A stretch of 64,000 nucleotides of DNA. It comes from Litorivivens sp041625575 (GTDB taxonomy: Bacteria > Pseudomonadota > Gammaproteobacteria > Pseudomonadales > Spongiibacteraceae). The notes under the pieces were generated by a model that was not told the DNA's origin, did not search any database, and saw only the letters and a program-made list of their open reading frames with translations. Where the stretch lies: the NCBI GenBank assembly GCA_041625575.1, contig JBFJTG010000006.1, positions 1 to 64,000 of the forward strand, in the 5' to 3' direction. This document shows, in pieces, positions 16,599-25,748 of the stretch (the stretch's first letter is position 1; each line of letters starts with the position of its first letter). The position numbers and the translations under genes are program-made.

Positions 16599-17732
16599 AT
16601 GGCAAAACGCGATTATTATGAAGTATTGGGTGTCGAGCGCGGCGCTTCTGATGCAGACATCAAGAAGGCCTACCGACGCCTGGCCATGAAAAATCACCCG
16701 GACCGTAATCCGGATGATGAGACGGCCAAAGCGCGTTTTCAGGAGGCCAGCGAAGCCTACGAAGTGCTCTCCGACGCTGAAAAGCGTGGCGCTTATGATC
16801 GCTATGGTCACGAAGCAGTAGATGGCATGGCGGGTGCTGGCGCCGGAGGCTTTGGTGGCGGCGGTGGCTTTAGCGATATTTTTGGTGATGTTTTTGGCGA
16901 TATTTTTGGTGGCGGCGGTGGTGGCCGTGGGCGAGGTGGTCCACAGCGCGGCTCGGATCTGCGCTACACCCTTGAGATTGATCTTGAGGAAGCGGTAAAA
17001 GGTACGACTGCGAAAATCAAAATTCCGACCCTGGTCGGCTGTAAACCCTGCGATGGCAGTGGCGCCAAGCCGGGCAGCAAGCCACTGACGTGTACCACCT
17101 GCGGCGGTGTCGGGCAGGTGCGGATGCAGCAGGGCTTCTTCTCGGTACAGCAAACCTGCCCCGCCTGTCACGGCAAAGGCAAGACTATTTCCGATCCCTG
17201 TACCAGCTGCCGGGGTCAGGGGCGTGTTGAAGAAACGAAAACCCTGTCGGTTAAAGTGCCGGCCGGCGTTGATACGGGCGATCGAATTCGCTTGGCCGGT
17301 GAGGGTGAGGCCGGAGCTGACGGTGGTCCTTCTGGCGATCTATACGTTCAGATGGCTGTTAGAGCTCACCCCCTGTTTGAGCGCGATGGCAAGCATTTGT
17401 ACTGCGAGGTGCCCATTTCCATTGCTGATGCCGCTTTGGGTGGAGAACTCGAAGTGCCGACTCTGGATGGCCGTGTGAAGCTGAAAATTCCCGCAGAAAC
17501 ACAAACCGGCAAACTGTTCCGCTTGCGTGGCAGGGGCATTAAACCCGTGCGCGGTGGCGCAGTGGGCGACCTGCTATGCAAGGTTGTGGTTGAGACTCCC
17601 GTTAACCTTAATAAGAAGCAGAAAGATTTGCTGGAAGAGTTTCAGCGCAGCCTGGAAGGTGATTCTCACGCGCCACGGCGAAAGAGCTGGTTTGATGGCG
17701 TAAAGGATTTCTTCGACGATTTGAAAATCTGA
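16599..17732 (+). CDS. dnaJ: Co-chaperone DnaJ (Hsp40)
   Basis: 377 residues (E. coli 376). The J domain (KRDYYEVLGVERGASDADIKKAYRRLAMKNHPDRNPDD) has the HPD motif that stimulates DnaK. It is followed by a Gly/Phe-rich region (about 75-118), four CxxCxGxG zinc-finger repeats from CKPCDGSG to CTSCRGQG, and the substrate-binding C-terminal domains (RIRLAGEGEAG, LFRLRGRGIKPV). The start is ATG 16599 after GGAAGAG; the frame is open seven codons earlier. It follows dnaK by 100 nt, with two hairpins in the gap. Confidence 0.97.
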   Translation: MAKRDYYEVLGVERGASDADIKKAYRRLAMKNHPDRNPDDETAKARFQEASEAYEVLSDAEKRGAYDRYGHEAVDGMAGAGAGGFGGGGGFSDIFGDVFGDIFGGGGGGRGRGGPQRGSDLRYTLEIDLEEAVKGTTAKIKIPTLVGCKPCDGSGAKPGSKPLTCTTCGGVGQVRMQQGFFSVQQTCPACHGKGKTISDPCTSCRGQGRVEETKTLSVKVPAGVDTGDRIRLAGEGEAGADGGPSGDLYVQMAVRAHPLFERDGKHLYCEVPISIADAALGGELEVPTLDGRVKLKIPAETQTGKLFRLRGRGIKPVRGGAVGDLLCKVVVETPVNLNKKQKDLLEEFQRSLEGDSHAPRRKSWFDGVKDFFDDLKI

Positions 17733-17775
17733 TAGCGCAAGCAGGGCGAGCTCCGACAAAGGCATTGGCCTTATA

Positions 17776-17801
17776 GTGTGGGAGCGAGCCTTGCTCGCGA
17801 A
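17776..17801. repeat. REP-like palindromic element
   Basis: GTGTGGGA followed by the palindrome GCGAG-CCTTG-CTCGC and GAA. This is very close to the Pseudomonas REP consensus (TGTGGGAGCGGGCTTGCTCGCGAA type). It is a single copy between dnaJ and dapB, and no associated REP transposase gene is in the window. Confidence 0.65.
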
Positions 17802-17903
17802 TCCTTGGTAGAACCAAATCTCGTATTAGCCAGCGGCTCGGGTTCCTACATTCTCACTATCGCGTATACAATACGCATCGACTTTAATTAGACGGATATT
17901 TCA

Positions 17904-18710
17904 ATGACCACCCGAATCGCTGTCACCGGTGCCGCCGGTCGTATGGGCAAAACTCTGATAGAAGCTATCGCGCTTGCCGAAGGCTGCAAACTCACCGTGG
18001 CCCTGGAAAGGGCTGACAGTAGCTTGATTGGCGCCGATGCAGGCGAATTGGCGGGGCAGGGTCGTAACGGCGTTAGCGTCGTGGGCGATATCAATGAGGT
18101 TATTGACGATTTTGATGTGCTGATTGATTTCACCGTACCGGCGGCAACCTTGGCTAACGCCAAAGCCTGTGGTGCGGCGGGAAAGAAAATGGTGATTGGA
18201 ACCACGGGCTTCGATGCCGAACAAAAAGCTCAGTTGGCGACTTATACCAGCGCTATCGCTGTTTGCCAGGCCTCAAATTTTAGCACCGGTGTAAACCTGT
18301 GCTTCAAATTGCTTGAAATGGCCGCGGGGGTTTTGGGTGACGATGTGGATATCGAAATTGTTGAAGCCCATCACCGTCACAAAATTGATGCGCCTTCGGG
18401 TACAGCCCTCAGTATGGGGCAGGTTGTTGCTGATACCTTGGGGCGTGATTTGAAAAAAGTGGCCGTATACGGGCGCGAAGGCCAGACCGGTGCACGCGAA
18501 CGCGAGACTATTGGTTTTGCGACGGTGCGTGGTGGCGATGTCGTGGGAGACCATACGGTCTCTTTCTTTGCTGAAGGCGAGCGAGTAGAGATTACCCACA
18601 AGGCGAGCTCACGTATGTCATTTGCGCGTGGCGCCGTGCGCGCTGCAGCTTGGCTGGCTGATCAAGATGCCGGTCGTTACGACATGCGCGACGTTTTGGG
18701 TTTTTCCTAG
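17904..18710 (+). CDS. dapB: 4-hydroxy-tetrahydrodipicolinate reductase DapB
   Basis: 268 residues. It reduces the product of DapA in the diaminopimelate/lysine pathway. The Rossmann nucleotide-binding loop VTGAAGRMGKTLIEAI is at the N-terminus, and the family signature EIVEAHHRHKIDAPSGTAL holds the catalytic His and Lys. GATVRGGDVVGDHTV-like sequence (here FATVRGGDVVGDHTVSF) and a C-terminal SFARGAVRAAAWLADQDAGRYDMRDVLG follow. The length equals the usual 265-273. It sits after dnaJ as in Pseudomonas, and carAB lies 2.5 kb downstream beyond two accessory genes. Confidence 0.97.
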   Translation: MTTRIAVTGAAGRMGKTLIEAIALAEGCKLTVALERADSSLIGADAGELAGQGRNGVSVVGDINEVIDDFDVLIDFTVPAATLANAKACGAAGKKMVIGTTGFDAEQKAQLATYTSAIAVCQASNFSTGVNLCFKLLEMAAGVLGDDVDIEIVEAHHRHKIDAPSGTALSMGQVVADTLGRDLKKVAVYGREGQTGARERETIGFATVRGGDVVGDHTVSFFAEGERVEITHKASSRMSFARGAVRAAAWLADQDAGRYDMRDVLGFS

Positions 18711-18758
18711 GGTCTTGTGGCTGATAGCCCCCGCATTTGCGCCAGCAAAGAGAGTTAG

Positions 18759-19850
18759 ATGAGGCCTAATACTTGTCCGGGACTTGGCTTGCTGGTCGCA
18801 CTGGCGCTGCTAGGAGCCTGCAGTCCGGCCCGCTACGAGGGGCCGGTGAGTGATCATTTTGACGGTCGCCATTTTCACAACGAAGAAGCTTTTCCGCATC
18901 GTTTTAGCGACTTGCTCGGATACGTGTTCTCGCGAGAGAAGATCGAGTGGGCGGAGGATGCGGAGCTTCCTGCAAAACCGCAGCCGCTCGACAGAGTCGG
19001 GGCGCGTCAGTTGCGTTTGACCTGGGTGAACCACGCTACCGTGCTGATTCAGGCCGATGGCCTGAATTTACTGACCGATCCCATTTGGTCAAAACGAGCC
19101 AGCCCCCTGGGCTTTGCGGGCCCGAAGCGCCATCACCCGCCCGGCATTGCCTTTGAACATCTGCCGCCTATTGATGTTGTGATGATCAGTCACAGCCACT
19201 ACGACCATATGGATTTTGCGACGCTGAAAAAGTTGCGCCAATTCCACGACCCCCTGTTTGTTGTGCCGCTGGGCAACGCTATGTTGCTGGCTTCCCTGGG
19301 TATAGAGCGGGTGGTCGAGCTGGATTGGTGGCAGGCGACGCAGCTGGGTAATGGATGTTCGCTAAGCGCGGTACCAGTTAAGCATTGGTCAAACCGTCGG
19401 GTATTGCCCTCGGATCAGAATTTAAGTTTGTGGTCCGGCTTTGTATTGCAGACGCAGGCGGGTCCTGTCTATTTTGGGGGCGACAGCGGCTACGGAGATC
19501 ACTATCTGGCCGCCTATGAGCGTTATGGCAATATGCGGGCCTCGCTTTTACCGATCGGAGCCTATCTGCCCAGGTGGTTTATGGCCTACCAGCATATCGG
19601 GCCGCAGGAGGCCATTCAGGCACATCGCGATCTGGGCTCGGCTTTCAGCCTGGGAATTCACTGGGGGACTTTCAAGTTGGCACCCGAAGGCCGTTTTCAG
19701 CCGGCTGAGGTATTGGCGATTGTCAGGGCGGCCGAGGGTCTCGCTGTTGGAGAATTTATCGCACCGGACATCGGTAGCGCCTATGACATCGCTCCTCAAG
19801 ACGCTGCTGCTGTGCGTTGTGGCTCGACTCCTGACATTGAGCAGGCCTGA
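18759..19850 (+). CDS. Metallo-beta-lactamase-fold lipoprotein hydrolase (NAPE-PLD/UlaG-like)
   Basis: 363 residues. The N-terminus is a lipoprotein signal, GLLVALALLGAC, with Cys as the lipidated residue, so the enzyme is predicted to be membrane-anchored on the periplasmic side. The metal-binding motif HSHYDHMD is complete, preceded by WVNHATVLIQADGLNLLTDPIWSKRASP and followed by KHWSNRR, YFGGDSGYGDHY and GIHWGTFKLAPE, all typical of the COG2220 branch related to N-acyl-phosphatidylethanolamine phospholipase D. The substrate is unknown; a lipid or lactone is possible. It is an accessory gene inserted between dapB and carA. Confidence 0.85.
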   Translation: MRPNTCPGLGLLVALALLGACSPARYEGPVSDHFDGRHFHNEEAFPHRFSDLLGYVFSREKIEWAEDAELPAKPQPLDRVGARQLRLTWVNHATVLIQADGLNLLTDPIWSKRASPLGFAGPKRHHPPGIAFEHLPPIDVVMISHSHYDHMDFATLKKLRQFHDPLFVVPLGNAMLLASLGIERVVELDWWQATQLGNGCSLSAVPVKHWSNRRVLPSDQNLSLWSGFVLQTQAGPVYFGGDSGYGDHYLAAYERYGNMRASLLPIGAYLPRWFMAYQHIGPQEAIQAHRDLGSAFSLGIHWGTFKLAPEGRFQPAEVLAIVRAAEGLAVGEFIAPDIGSAYDIAPQDAAAVRCGSTPDIEQA

Positions 19851-20030
19851 AGGCCCGTTTTCCCATTAATCGAGTGATTCTGCTATTGCGTGGTAGCCAA
19901 TTCAGACCGTTTTGGAAGCTACAATGCTTAGTAATTACGGAATAATTGCCTTGTCTGTTCAAACACTTATTACGAATGATGGATAAAACAGGTTAGAGTA
20001 TTCGTCAGGGACTTTAGGAGGGGCGAAGAA

Positions 20031-21008
20031 ATGCTTTTGAAAGCGAAAGTTGTCAACGGCGTATTGTGGTCGTTTTTGGCTGCGCTTGGCAGTGTTGCTG
20101 TTCTTGTTTTTGCAGCAAACAGCTCATTCGACGGGGTGCTAAACATACTCCAGCAGGTACAATTGGTGGGGCTGATAGCGATTGCCATGCTGTTGTTTGT
20201 GTTGGTGGGCGGCAGTATTCTGGCGCGTCAGTTGTCGCAGCCGATATCGGTGTTGGCCGCCTTTGTAGATTCGATGAGTCGGGGTCGCACGGCGGAGCCA
20301 ATTCCTTATTTGGATCAAAAAGATGCTGTTGGTGATTTGGCGCGCGCAATTGATAGTTTGGCGAAGCGATCCAAGGAGGAGCTGTCGCGCAGTGTGGAAA
20401 GTACGCAGTCGGTAAAGCGAGAGCTGATGTCATCAAACTATCGCCTGCAGGAAGTAAACAAGCATGTCGCACAATATAAAGAAGCCATAAAAGACAGCGA
20501 AGACATGATGGCCGAGCTTGAAACCCACGATGAGTCTACCGGGCTTCACAATCGCCGCTATTTCGATAGTGTTTTCGAGTACGAAGCCAAACGAATGCAG
20601 CGTACTGGTCGCGCTTTTTCAGTGGCCGTTTTTGAAGTGATGTGTTGGCGGGACATAAAGGCCGGTCTGGGTCTGCCGGCAGCAGACACCGTCCTTAAAC
20701 AGATGGCCGAAACGGTCATGTCGGCCGTGCGTTCCACTGACTTCGTAGCCCGTTATAGTGACAGTGCAGTTGCAGTGCTGCTTCCCGAAACCGAGGCCGT
20801 GCATGCGACCAGACTTGTCGATAATATTTATGTTCTCATTGAGGCTACGACCTGGCAGCTGCCCCTTAAGTCGTTTGATGTCGTAATTGGTGCCGGCGTG
20901 GTAGCAACCGACGCGATAGCGGTGGGAGATGAATCGGTTTTACAGCGAATGGAGGCAGCACTTGAGAAATCCATCGCGGCCGGTGGCGGCCGAGTTGAGG
21001 TGGCCTAG
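20031..21008 (+). CDS. Membrane HAMP-GGDEF protein with degenerate active site
   Basis: 325 residues. Two N-terminal transmembrane helices (about 8-28 and 45-68) are followed by a HAMP-like segment, a coiled-coil linker (about 105-160), and a GGDEF-fold domain starting DESTGLHNRRYFDSVFEYEAKR. Where diguanylate cyclases have RYGGDEFAVLLP, this protein reads RYSDSAVAVLLP (residues 241-252), so the GGDEF signature is replaced by SDSAV and c-di-GMP synthesis is not expected. No RxxD inhibitory site is evident. It may be a sensor or a scaffold. AGGAGGGG before the ATG is a strong ribosome site. Confidence 0.85.
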   Translation: MLLKAKVVNGVLWSFLAALGSVAVLVFAANSSFDGVLNILQQVQLVGLIAIAMLLFVLVGGSILARQLSQPISVLAAFVDSMSRGRTAEPIPYLDQKDAVGDLARAIDSLAKRSKEELSRSVESTQSVKRELMSSNYRLQEVNKHVAQYKEAIKDSEDMMAELETHDESTGLHNRRYFDSVFEYEAKRMQRTGRAFSVAVFEVMCWRDIKAGLGLPAADTVLKQMAETVMSAVRSTDFVARYSDSAVAVLLPETEAVHATRLVDNIYVLIEATTWQLPLKSFDVVIGAGVVATDAIAVGDESVLQRMEAALEKSIAAGGGRVEVA

Positions 21009-21010
21009 CA

Positions 21011-21050
21011 CCGAAATCCTCGAAAATTCGCGGTTTTCGCAATCTTTCGG
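21011..21050 (+). other. Nested inverted repeat after the GGDEF gene
   Basis: Outer arms CCGAAA / TTTCGG (21011-21016, 21045-21050) enclose inner arms CGAAAA / TTTTCG (21021-21026, 21034-21039) around a 7-nt loop. It begins 2 nt after the stop codon. There is no T-run directly after it, so it is more likely a 3'-end stabilising stem than a complete terminator. Confidence 0.5.
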
Positions 21051-21145
21051 CCCATGTCGGTGGACAGTATGAGGCCATTTCGCTTAAAATCGCGCGCCAG
21101 AATCCTGTGGCCGGCATTGCCGGTTAGCCGAACATCGGTATAGCG

Positions 21146-21182
21146 AAAGCGAGATGAGGTCAGGCCTTTATCTCGCTTTTTT
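21146..21182 (+). terminator. Terminator-like hairpin in the carA upstream region
   Basis: A perfect 9-bp stem AAGCGAGAT / ATCTCGCTT with a 14-nt loop, followed by four further T (six in all counting the last two stem bases). It lies 72 nt before the carA start. It may end the GGDEF transcript or act as an attenuator in a carA leader, depending on where carA transcription starts, which I cannot place. Confidence 0.7.
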
Positions 21183-21253
21183 ACGCGCCCGAATTACTCG
21201 TCCGTGCCTCGGCAGCGACAGGGCACGGCGGTCTGTTACCCAAGGAGGTTTGC

Positions 21254-22393
21254 TTGACGGTTCCAGCTATACTCGCCCTCGCGGATGGCAGCATTTTCAG
21301 GGGTATTGCAATTGGGGCCGAAGGATATTCGGTGGGAGAGGTGGTTTTCAATACTGCCATGACCGGGTATCAGGAAATATTGACTGATCCCTCCTACGCA
21401 AAGCAACTGATTACTCTGACCTACCCTCATATCGGCAATACCGGTACCAATTCCGAGGACGAAGAAGCCAATGAAATCTGGGCTTCCGGTCTCATTATTC
21501 GTGACTTGCCTCTGGTTGCCAGTAACTACCGCAGCCAGCAATCACTCTCTGATTACTTGAAATCCCGCAAGGTTGTGGGCATTGCCGATATCGATACTCG
21601 CCGGCTCACGCGTATTCTTCGCGACAAGGGCGCACAGAATGGCTGCCTCATGGCAGGCGATGTAGATGAAGAGCGTGCGCTGACTCTCGCGCGTGAATTC
21701 GCCGGTCTTGAAGGTATGGATTTAGCGAAAGTGGTCTCAACTGGCGAGCGCTATTCCTGGCGCGAGGGTAGTTGGGATCTGGAAGAGCGCTACAGCACAC
21801 ATATCGACTCTGAGCTTCCCTACAACGTGGTGGCCTATGATTTCGGCGTTAAGCGCAATATTCTGCGCATGTTGACCGATCGGGGCTGCCGACTGACCGT
21901 TGTGCCTGCCGAAACCACCGCTGCAGAGGTGTTGGCACTCAAGCCTGACGGCGTATTCCTGTCGAACGGCCCGGGTGATCCGGAGCCCTGTGCCTATGCC
22001 ATTGAGGCGATCCGCGAAATTGTGGCCACGGGGCTGCCGGTATTTGGTATCTGTTTGGGGCATCAATTACTGTCACTGGCCTGCGGTGCCAAGACCGTCA
22101 AAATGAAATTTGGTCACCATGGTGCCAACCACCCGGTGCAGGATATCGATACCGGTGTAGTGCATATCACCAGTCAGAACCATGGTTTCGCCGTTGACGA
22201 GTCAACGTTACCCTCGAATTTGAGGGTGACACACAAGTCGCTGTTTGATGGCAGCTTGCAAGGTGTACACCATACCGACAAACCCGCTTTCAGCTTTCAA
22301 GGGCACCCCGAGGCGAGCCCCGGGCCGCATGATATTGCCCCCTTGTTTGATCATTTTATTGAATTGATTGAAGCCCACACTAGCAAGGCTTAG
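21254..22393 (+). CDS. carA: Carbamoyl-phosphate synthase small chain
   Basis: 379 residues (E. coli 382). It is the glutaminase subunit that passes ammonia to CarB for arginine and pyrimidine synthesis. ILALADGSIFRG at the start, VFNTAMTGYQEILTDPSYAKQ and YDFGVKRNILRML are typical, and the class I amidotransferase site PVFGICLGHQLL carries the catalytic Cys267, with a QGHPEASPGPHD segment for the His. The start is TTG 21254, five bases after a strong AAGGAGG; the aligned N-terminus MTVPAILALADGS supports it. carB follows after a structured 133-nt gap. Confidence 0.97.
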   Translation: MTVPAILALADGSIFRGIAIGAEGYSVGEVVFNTAMTGYQEILTDPSYAKQLITLTYPHIGNTGTNSEDEEANEIWASGLIIRDLPLVASNYRSQQSLSDYLKSRKVVGIADIDTRRLTRILRDKGAQNGCLMAGDVDEERALTLAREFAGLEGMDLAKVVSTGERYSWREGSWDLEERYSTHIDSELPYNVVAYDFGVKRNILRMLTDRGCRLTVVPAETTAAEVLALKPDGVFLSNGPGDPEPCAYAIEAIREIVATGLPVFGICLGHQLLSLACGAKTVKMKFGHHGANHPVQDIDTGVVHITSQNHGFAVDESTLPSNLRVTHKSLFDGSLQGVHHTDKPAFSFQGHPEASPGPHDIAPLFDHFIELIEAHTSKA

Positions 22394-22405
22394 CTAAAAG
22401 CAAAG

Positions 22406-22488
22406 GGTCGGCTTTAGAGTCTGGCCCGAGTTCTGACGCTGAGCGTCAGACATGAACGCGAAGGTTCGACAACCGAGGTCGGGCCGAC
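22406..22488 (+). other. Structured carA-carB intercistronic region with alternative pairings
   Basis: A perfect hairpin TCTGACGC-TGA-GCGTCAGA (22432-22450) is enclosed by GGCCCGA (22423-22429) and TCGGGCC (22479-22485). The right arm overlaps GCCGAC (22483-22488), which could instead pair with GTCGGC (22407-22412). Two mutually exclusive outer stems are therefore possible. No T-run follows. The ribosome site of carB is downstream of it. Confidence 0.5.
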
Positions 22489-22526
22489 ATTAACGAAGTG
22501 CAGAATCTGGCGGTTATCACGACACT

Positions 22527-25500
22527 ATGCCCAAACGTACAGACATCAAATCCATCCTGATTCTCGGCGCCGGCCCTATCGTCATCGGACAAGCCTGCGA
22601 ATTCGACTACTCCGGCGCACAGGCGTGTAAGGCCCTGAAGGAAGAAGGCTTCCGGGTTATTCTGGTGAACTCGAATCCTGCGACTATCATGACCGACCCG
22701 GCGATGGCGGATGCTACCTATATCGAGCCGGTACTGTGGCAAACGGTCGCAAAAATCATCGAGAAGGAGCGCCCGGACGCCTGCCTACCCACCATGGGTG
22801 GCCAGACTGCGCTCAACTGCGCACTGGACCTTGCGCGCGAAGGTGTTCTGGAAAAATTCAATGTTGAGCTGATCGGCGCGACCAAAGAAGCCATTGATAA
22901 GGCAGAAGACCGCCAATTATTCGATCGCGCAATGAAAAACATTGGTCTGGACACGCCGCGCTCTGCCATTGCCCACAGCATGGAAGAGGCGCTGCAGGTA
23001 CTGGACTCGATTGGCTTCCCGACCATCATTCGTCCTTCCTTCACCATGGGTGGCTCGGGTGGCGGTATTGCCTATAACCGCGAAGAGTATATTGAGATTT
23101 GTGAGCGTGGGTTGGATTTGTCGCCAACCAATGAATTGCTGATTGACGAATCGCTGATCGGCTGGAAAGAATTTGAGATGGAGGTTGTCCGCGATAAAAA
23201 TGACAACTGCATCATCATTTGCGCTATTGAAAACTTCGATCCGATGGGCGTGCATACGGGCGACTCCATCACGGTGGCACCTGCGCAAACCCTGACGGAC
23301 AAAGAATACCAGATCATGCGAAATGCCTCTTGCGCCGTCCTGCGCGAAATAGGCGTAGAAACCGGTGGTTCGAACGTGCAGTTTGGTGTCGACCCGGCCA
23401 CCGGGCGCATGGTGATTATTGAAATGAACCCCCGGGTCAGTCGCTCCTCGGCGCTTGCCTCGAAGGCTACCGGTTTTCCGATTGCGCGAGTGGCCGCCAA
23501 GCTCGCTATTGGTTACACCCTGGACGAGCTGCAAAACGAAATAACCGGTGGTGCTACACCCGCCTCGTTTGAGCCGGCGATTGATTACGTTGTGACGAAA
23601 ATCCCGCGCTTTACCTTCGAAAAATTCGGCGAGGCTTCGCCGCGTCTGCATACTCAAATGAAGTCCGTCGGTGAGGTTATGGCCATTGGTCGTACCTTCC
23701 AGGAGTCAGTGCAGAAAGCTTTGCGCGGGCTCGAAGTTGGCTCCTCCGGTTTTGAGCATAAAATCGATACCGATCGTGACGATGCCCGCGAAATTATTAT
23801 TAGTGAGTTAACCAACCCTGGCCCCGAGCGCATCTGGTATGTGGCCGATGCCTTGCGTGCGGGCATGAGCGTTGATGAAATTTATGAGCTGTGCGGCATA
23901 GACCCCTGGTTTCTCGTCCAGATTGAAGACATTGTCAAAACCGAAAACAGTCTGAAAACTTTGGAGCTGTCGGGAATTGATGCCGACAAAATGTTCATGC
24001 TCAAGCGCAAAGGTTTTGCCGACAAGCGTCTGGCTGTGCTCCTTGGCGTTGGCAAGACGGCAGTGCGAGAGCATCGGCATAAACTGGGTATACGCCCTGT
24101 GTATAAACGCGTGGATACTTGCGCCGCCGAGTTTGCGACCTCTACCGCTTATATGTACTCAAGCTACGAAGAAGAGTGCGAGGCTAACCCCAGTGATCGC
24201 GAGAAGATTCTTGTCATTGGCGGTGGCCCCAACCGGATTGGCCAGGGTATTGAGTTTGACTACTGCTGCGTACACGCGGCGCTCGCCATGCGCGAAGACG
24301 GTTACGAAACCATTATGGTGAACTGTAACCCCGAAACTGTATCTACCGATTACGATACCTCGGACCGTCTGTATTTCGAGCCGGTAACTCTGGAAGACGT
24401 GCTGGAGATCGTCGATAAAGAAAAGCCCGTCGGTGTCATCGTTCAGTTTGGCGGTCAAACACCGCTTAAACTGGCTCGGGATCTCGAAGCTGCGGGCGTG
24501 CCGATTATTGGTACGAGTCCCGACGCAATTGATCGGGCAGAAGACCGCGAACGCTTCCAGCAAATGATCAACAAGCTGGGCCTGTTACAGCCGCCGAACG
24601 CGATTGTGCGCTCGACGGAGCAGGCTTTGGCCGTTGCAGAGAGCATCGGCTACCCACTGGTTGTCCGTCCGTCCTATGTTCTGGGCGGTCGCGCAATGGA
24701 GATTGTTTATAAGGAAGAAGAGCTTGCCCGCTACATGGTAGAGGCGGTGCATGTCTCTGAAGACTCGCCGGTATTGCTCGATCACTTTCTGAGTGCCGCG
24801 GTCGAAGTGGATGTGGACGCCGTGTCCGACGGCAAGGACGTCGTTATTGGCGCCATCATGCAACATATTGAGCAGGCTGGGGTCCATTCGGGTGATTCGG
24901 CCTGCTCGCTGCCGCCGTATTCCCTGCCGGCCGAGGTTCAGGATGAGATGCGGGCTGTCGTTAAGGCTATGGCACTGGAATTGGGCGTTAAAGGTTTGAT
25001 GAACGTTCAGCTTGCGTGGCAAGACGGAAAAATTTACGTTATCGAGGTTAATCCTCGCGCATCGCGCACCGTGCCTTTCGTGTCCAAGTGCATTGGTGTG
25101 TCGCTGGCCAAAATTGCCGCCCGTTGCATGGCTGGCAAAACGCTGGCGGAGCAGGGCTTTACCGAGGAACGGGTACCGACATTCTTCAGTGTAAAAGAGG
25201 CGGTCTTCCCCTTTAACAAATTCCCCGGTGTTGACCCGATTCTTGGTCCGGAAATGAAATCTACCGGCGAAGTGATGGGCGTCGGTGAGACTTTTGCCGA
25301 AGCATTTTCCAAGGCTCAGCGTGGCGCGGGTGAGCGCCCGCCCAAGCCCGGGCTAGCTTTTATCAGTGTGCGTAGCGCCGATAAGCCCGGCTCGGTGGCG
25401 GTGGCCAAAAGCCTGGTTGGCTTTGGCTTTACGCTTTGCGCAACACGCGGCACCCATAAGGTATTGACCGAGGCCGGACTTGAGTGCAAACGTGTGAACA

Positions 25501-25748
25501 AGGTGAAAGAGGGGCGCCCCCATATCGTGGATATGGTGAAAAATCGCGATATCAACCTCATTATCAATACGACTGAAGGCAAGCAGGCAATAGCCGATTC
25601 ATCAACCATTCGACGATCTGCGTTGGCGGGTAAAATCCCTTATACGACAACGCTGGCTGGTGCCGAAGCGATTTGCATGGCTTTGGCATTCGGTGAAGAA
25701 AAAACAGTTCGCCGCCTGCAAGACATTCATCGAGGAATAATGCAATGA
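22527..25748 (+). CDS. carB: Carbamoyl-phosphate synthase large chain
   Basis: 1073 residues, the full length of E. coli CarB (1073). It makes carbamoyl phosphate from ammonia, bicarbonate and two ATP. The duplicated ATP-grasp halves are obvious: ILILGAGPIVIGQACEFDYSG with PTMGGQTALNCAL in the first, and ILVIGGGPNRIGQGIEFDYCC with VQFGGQTPLKLA in the second. An oligomerisation region lies between, and a C-terminal MGS-like allosteric domain (FGFTLCATRGTHKVL) binds regulators such as UMP and ornithine. Its stop overlaps the greA start (ATGA). Confidence 0.98.
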   Translation: MPKRTDIKSILILGAGPIVIGQACEFDYSGAQACKALKEEGFRVILVNSNPATIMTDPAMADATYIEPVLWQTVAKIIEKERPDACLPTMGGQTALNCALDLAREGVLEKFNVELIGATKEAIDKAEDRQLFDRAMKNIGLDTPRSAIAHSMEEALQVLDSIGFPTIIRPSFTMGGSGGGIAYNREEYIEICERGLDLSPTNELLIDESLIGWKEFEMEVVRDKNDNCIIICAIENFDPMGVHTGDSITVAPAQTLTDKEYQIMRNASCAVLREIGVETGGSNVQFGVDPATGRMVIIEMNPRVSRSSALASKATGFPIARVAAKLAIGYTLDELQNEITGGATPASFEPAIDYVVTKIPRFTFEKFGEASPRLHTQMKSVGEVMAIGRTFQESVQKALRGLEVGSSGFEHKIDTDRDDAREIIISELTNPGPERIWYVADALRAGMSVDEIYELCGIDPWFLVQIEDIVKTENSLKTLELSGIDADKMFMLKRKGFADKRLAVLLGVGKTAVREHRHKLGIRPVYKRVDTCAAEFATSTAYMYSSYEEECEANPSDREKILVIGGGPNRIGQGIEFDYCCVHAALAMREDGYETIMVNCNPETVSTDYDTSDRLYFEPVTLEDVLEIVDKEKPVGVIVQFGGQTPLKLARDLEAAGVPIIGTSPDAIDRAEDRERFQQMINKLGLLQPPNAIVRSTEQALAVAESIGYPLVVRPSYVLGGRAMEIVYKEEELARYMVEAVHVSEDSPVLLDHFLSAAVEVDVDAVSDGKDVVIGAIMQHIEQAGVHSGDSACSLPPYSLPAEVQDEMRAVVKAMALELGVKGLMNVQLAWQDGKIYVIEVNPRASRTVPFVSKCIGVSLAKIAARCMAGKTLAEQGFTEERVPTFFSVKEAVFPFNKFPGVDPILGPEMKSTGEVMGVGETFAEAFSKAQRGAGERPPKPGLAFISVRSADKPGSVAVAKSLVGFGFTLCATRGTHKVLTEAGLECKRVNKVKEGRPHIVDMVKNRDINLIINTTEGKQAIADSSTIRRSALAGKIPYTTTLAGAEAICMALAFGEEKTVRRLQDIHRGIMQ

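Noticed and set aside
15883..16605. 240-codon minus-strand frame rich in Ser and Ala
   Set aside because: Low-complexity mirror of the Glu/Ala/Lys-rich DnaK lid, not a protein gene.
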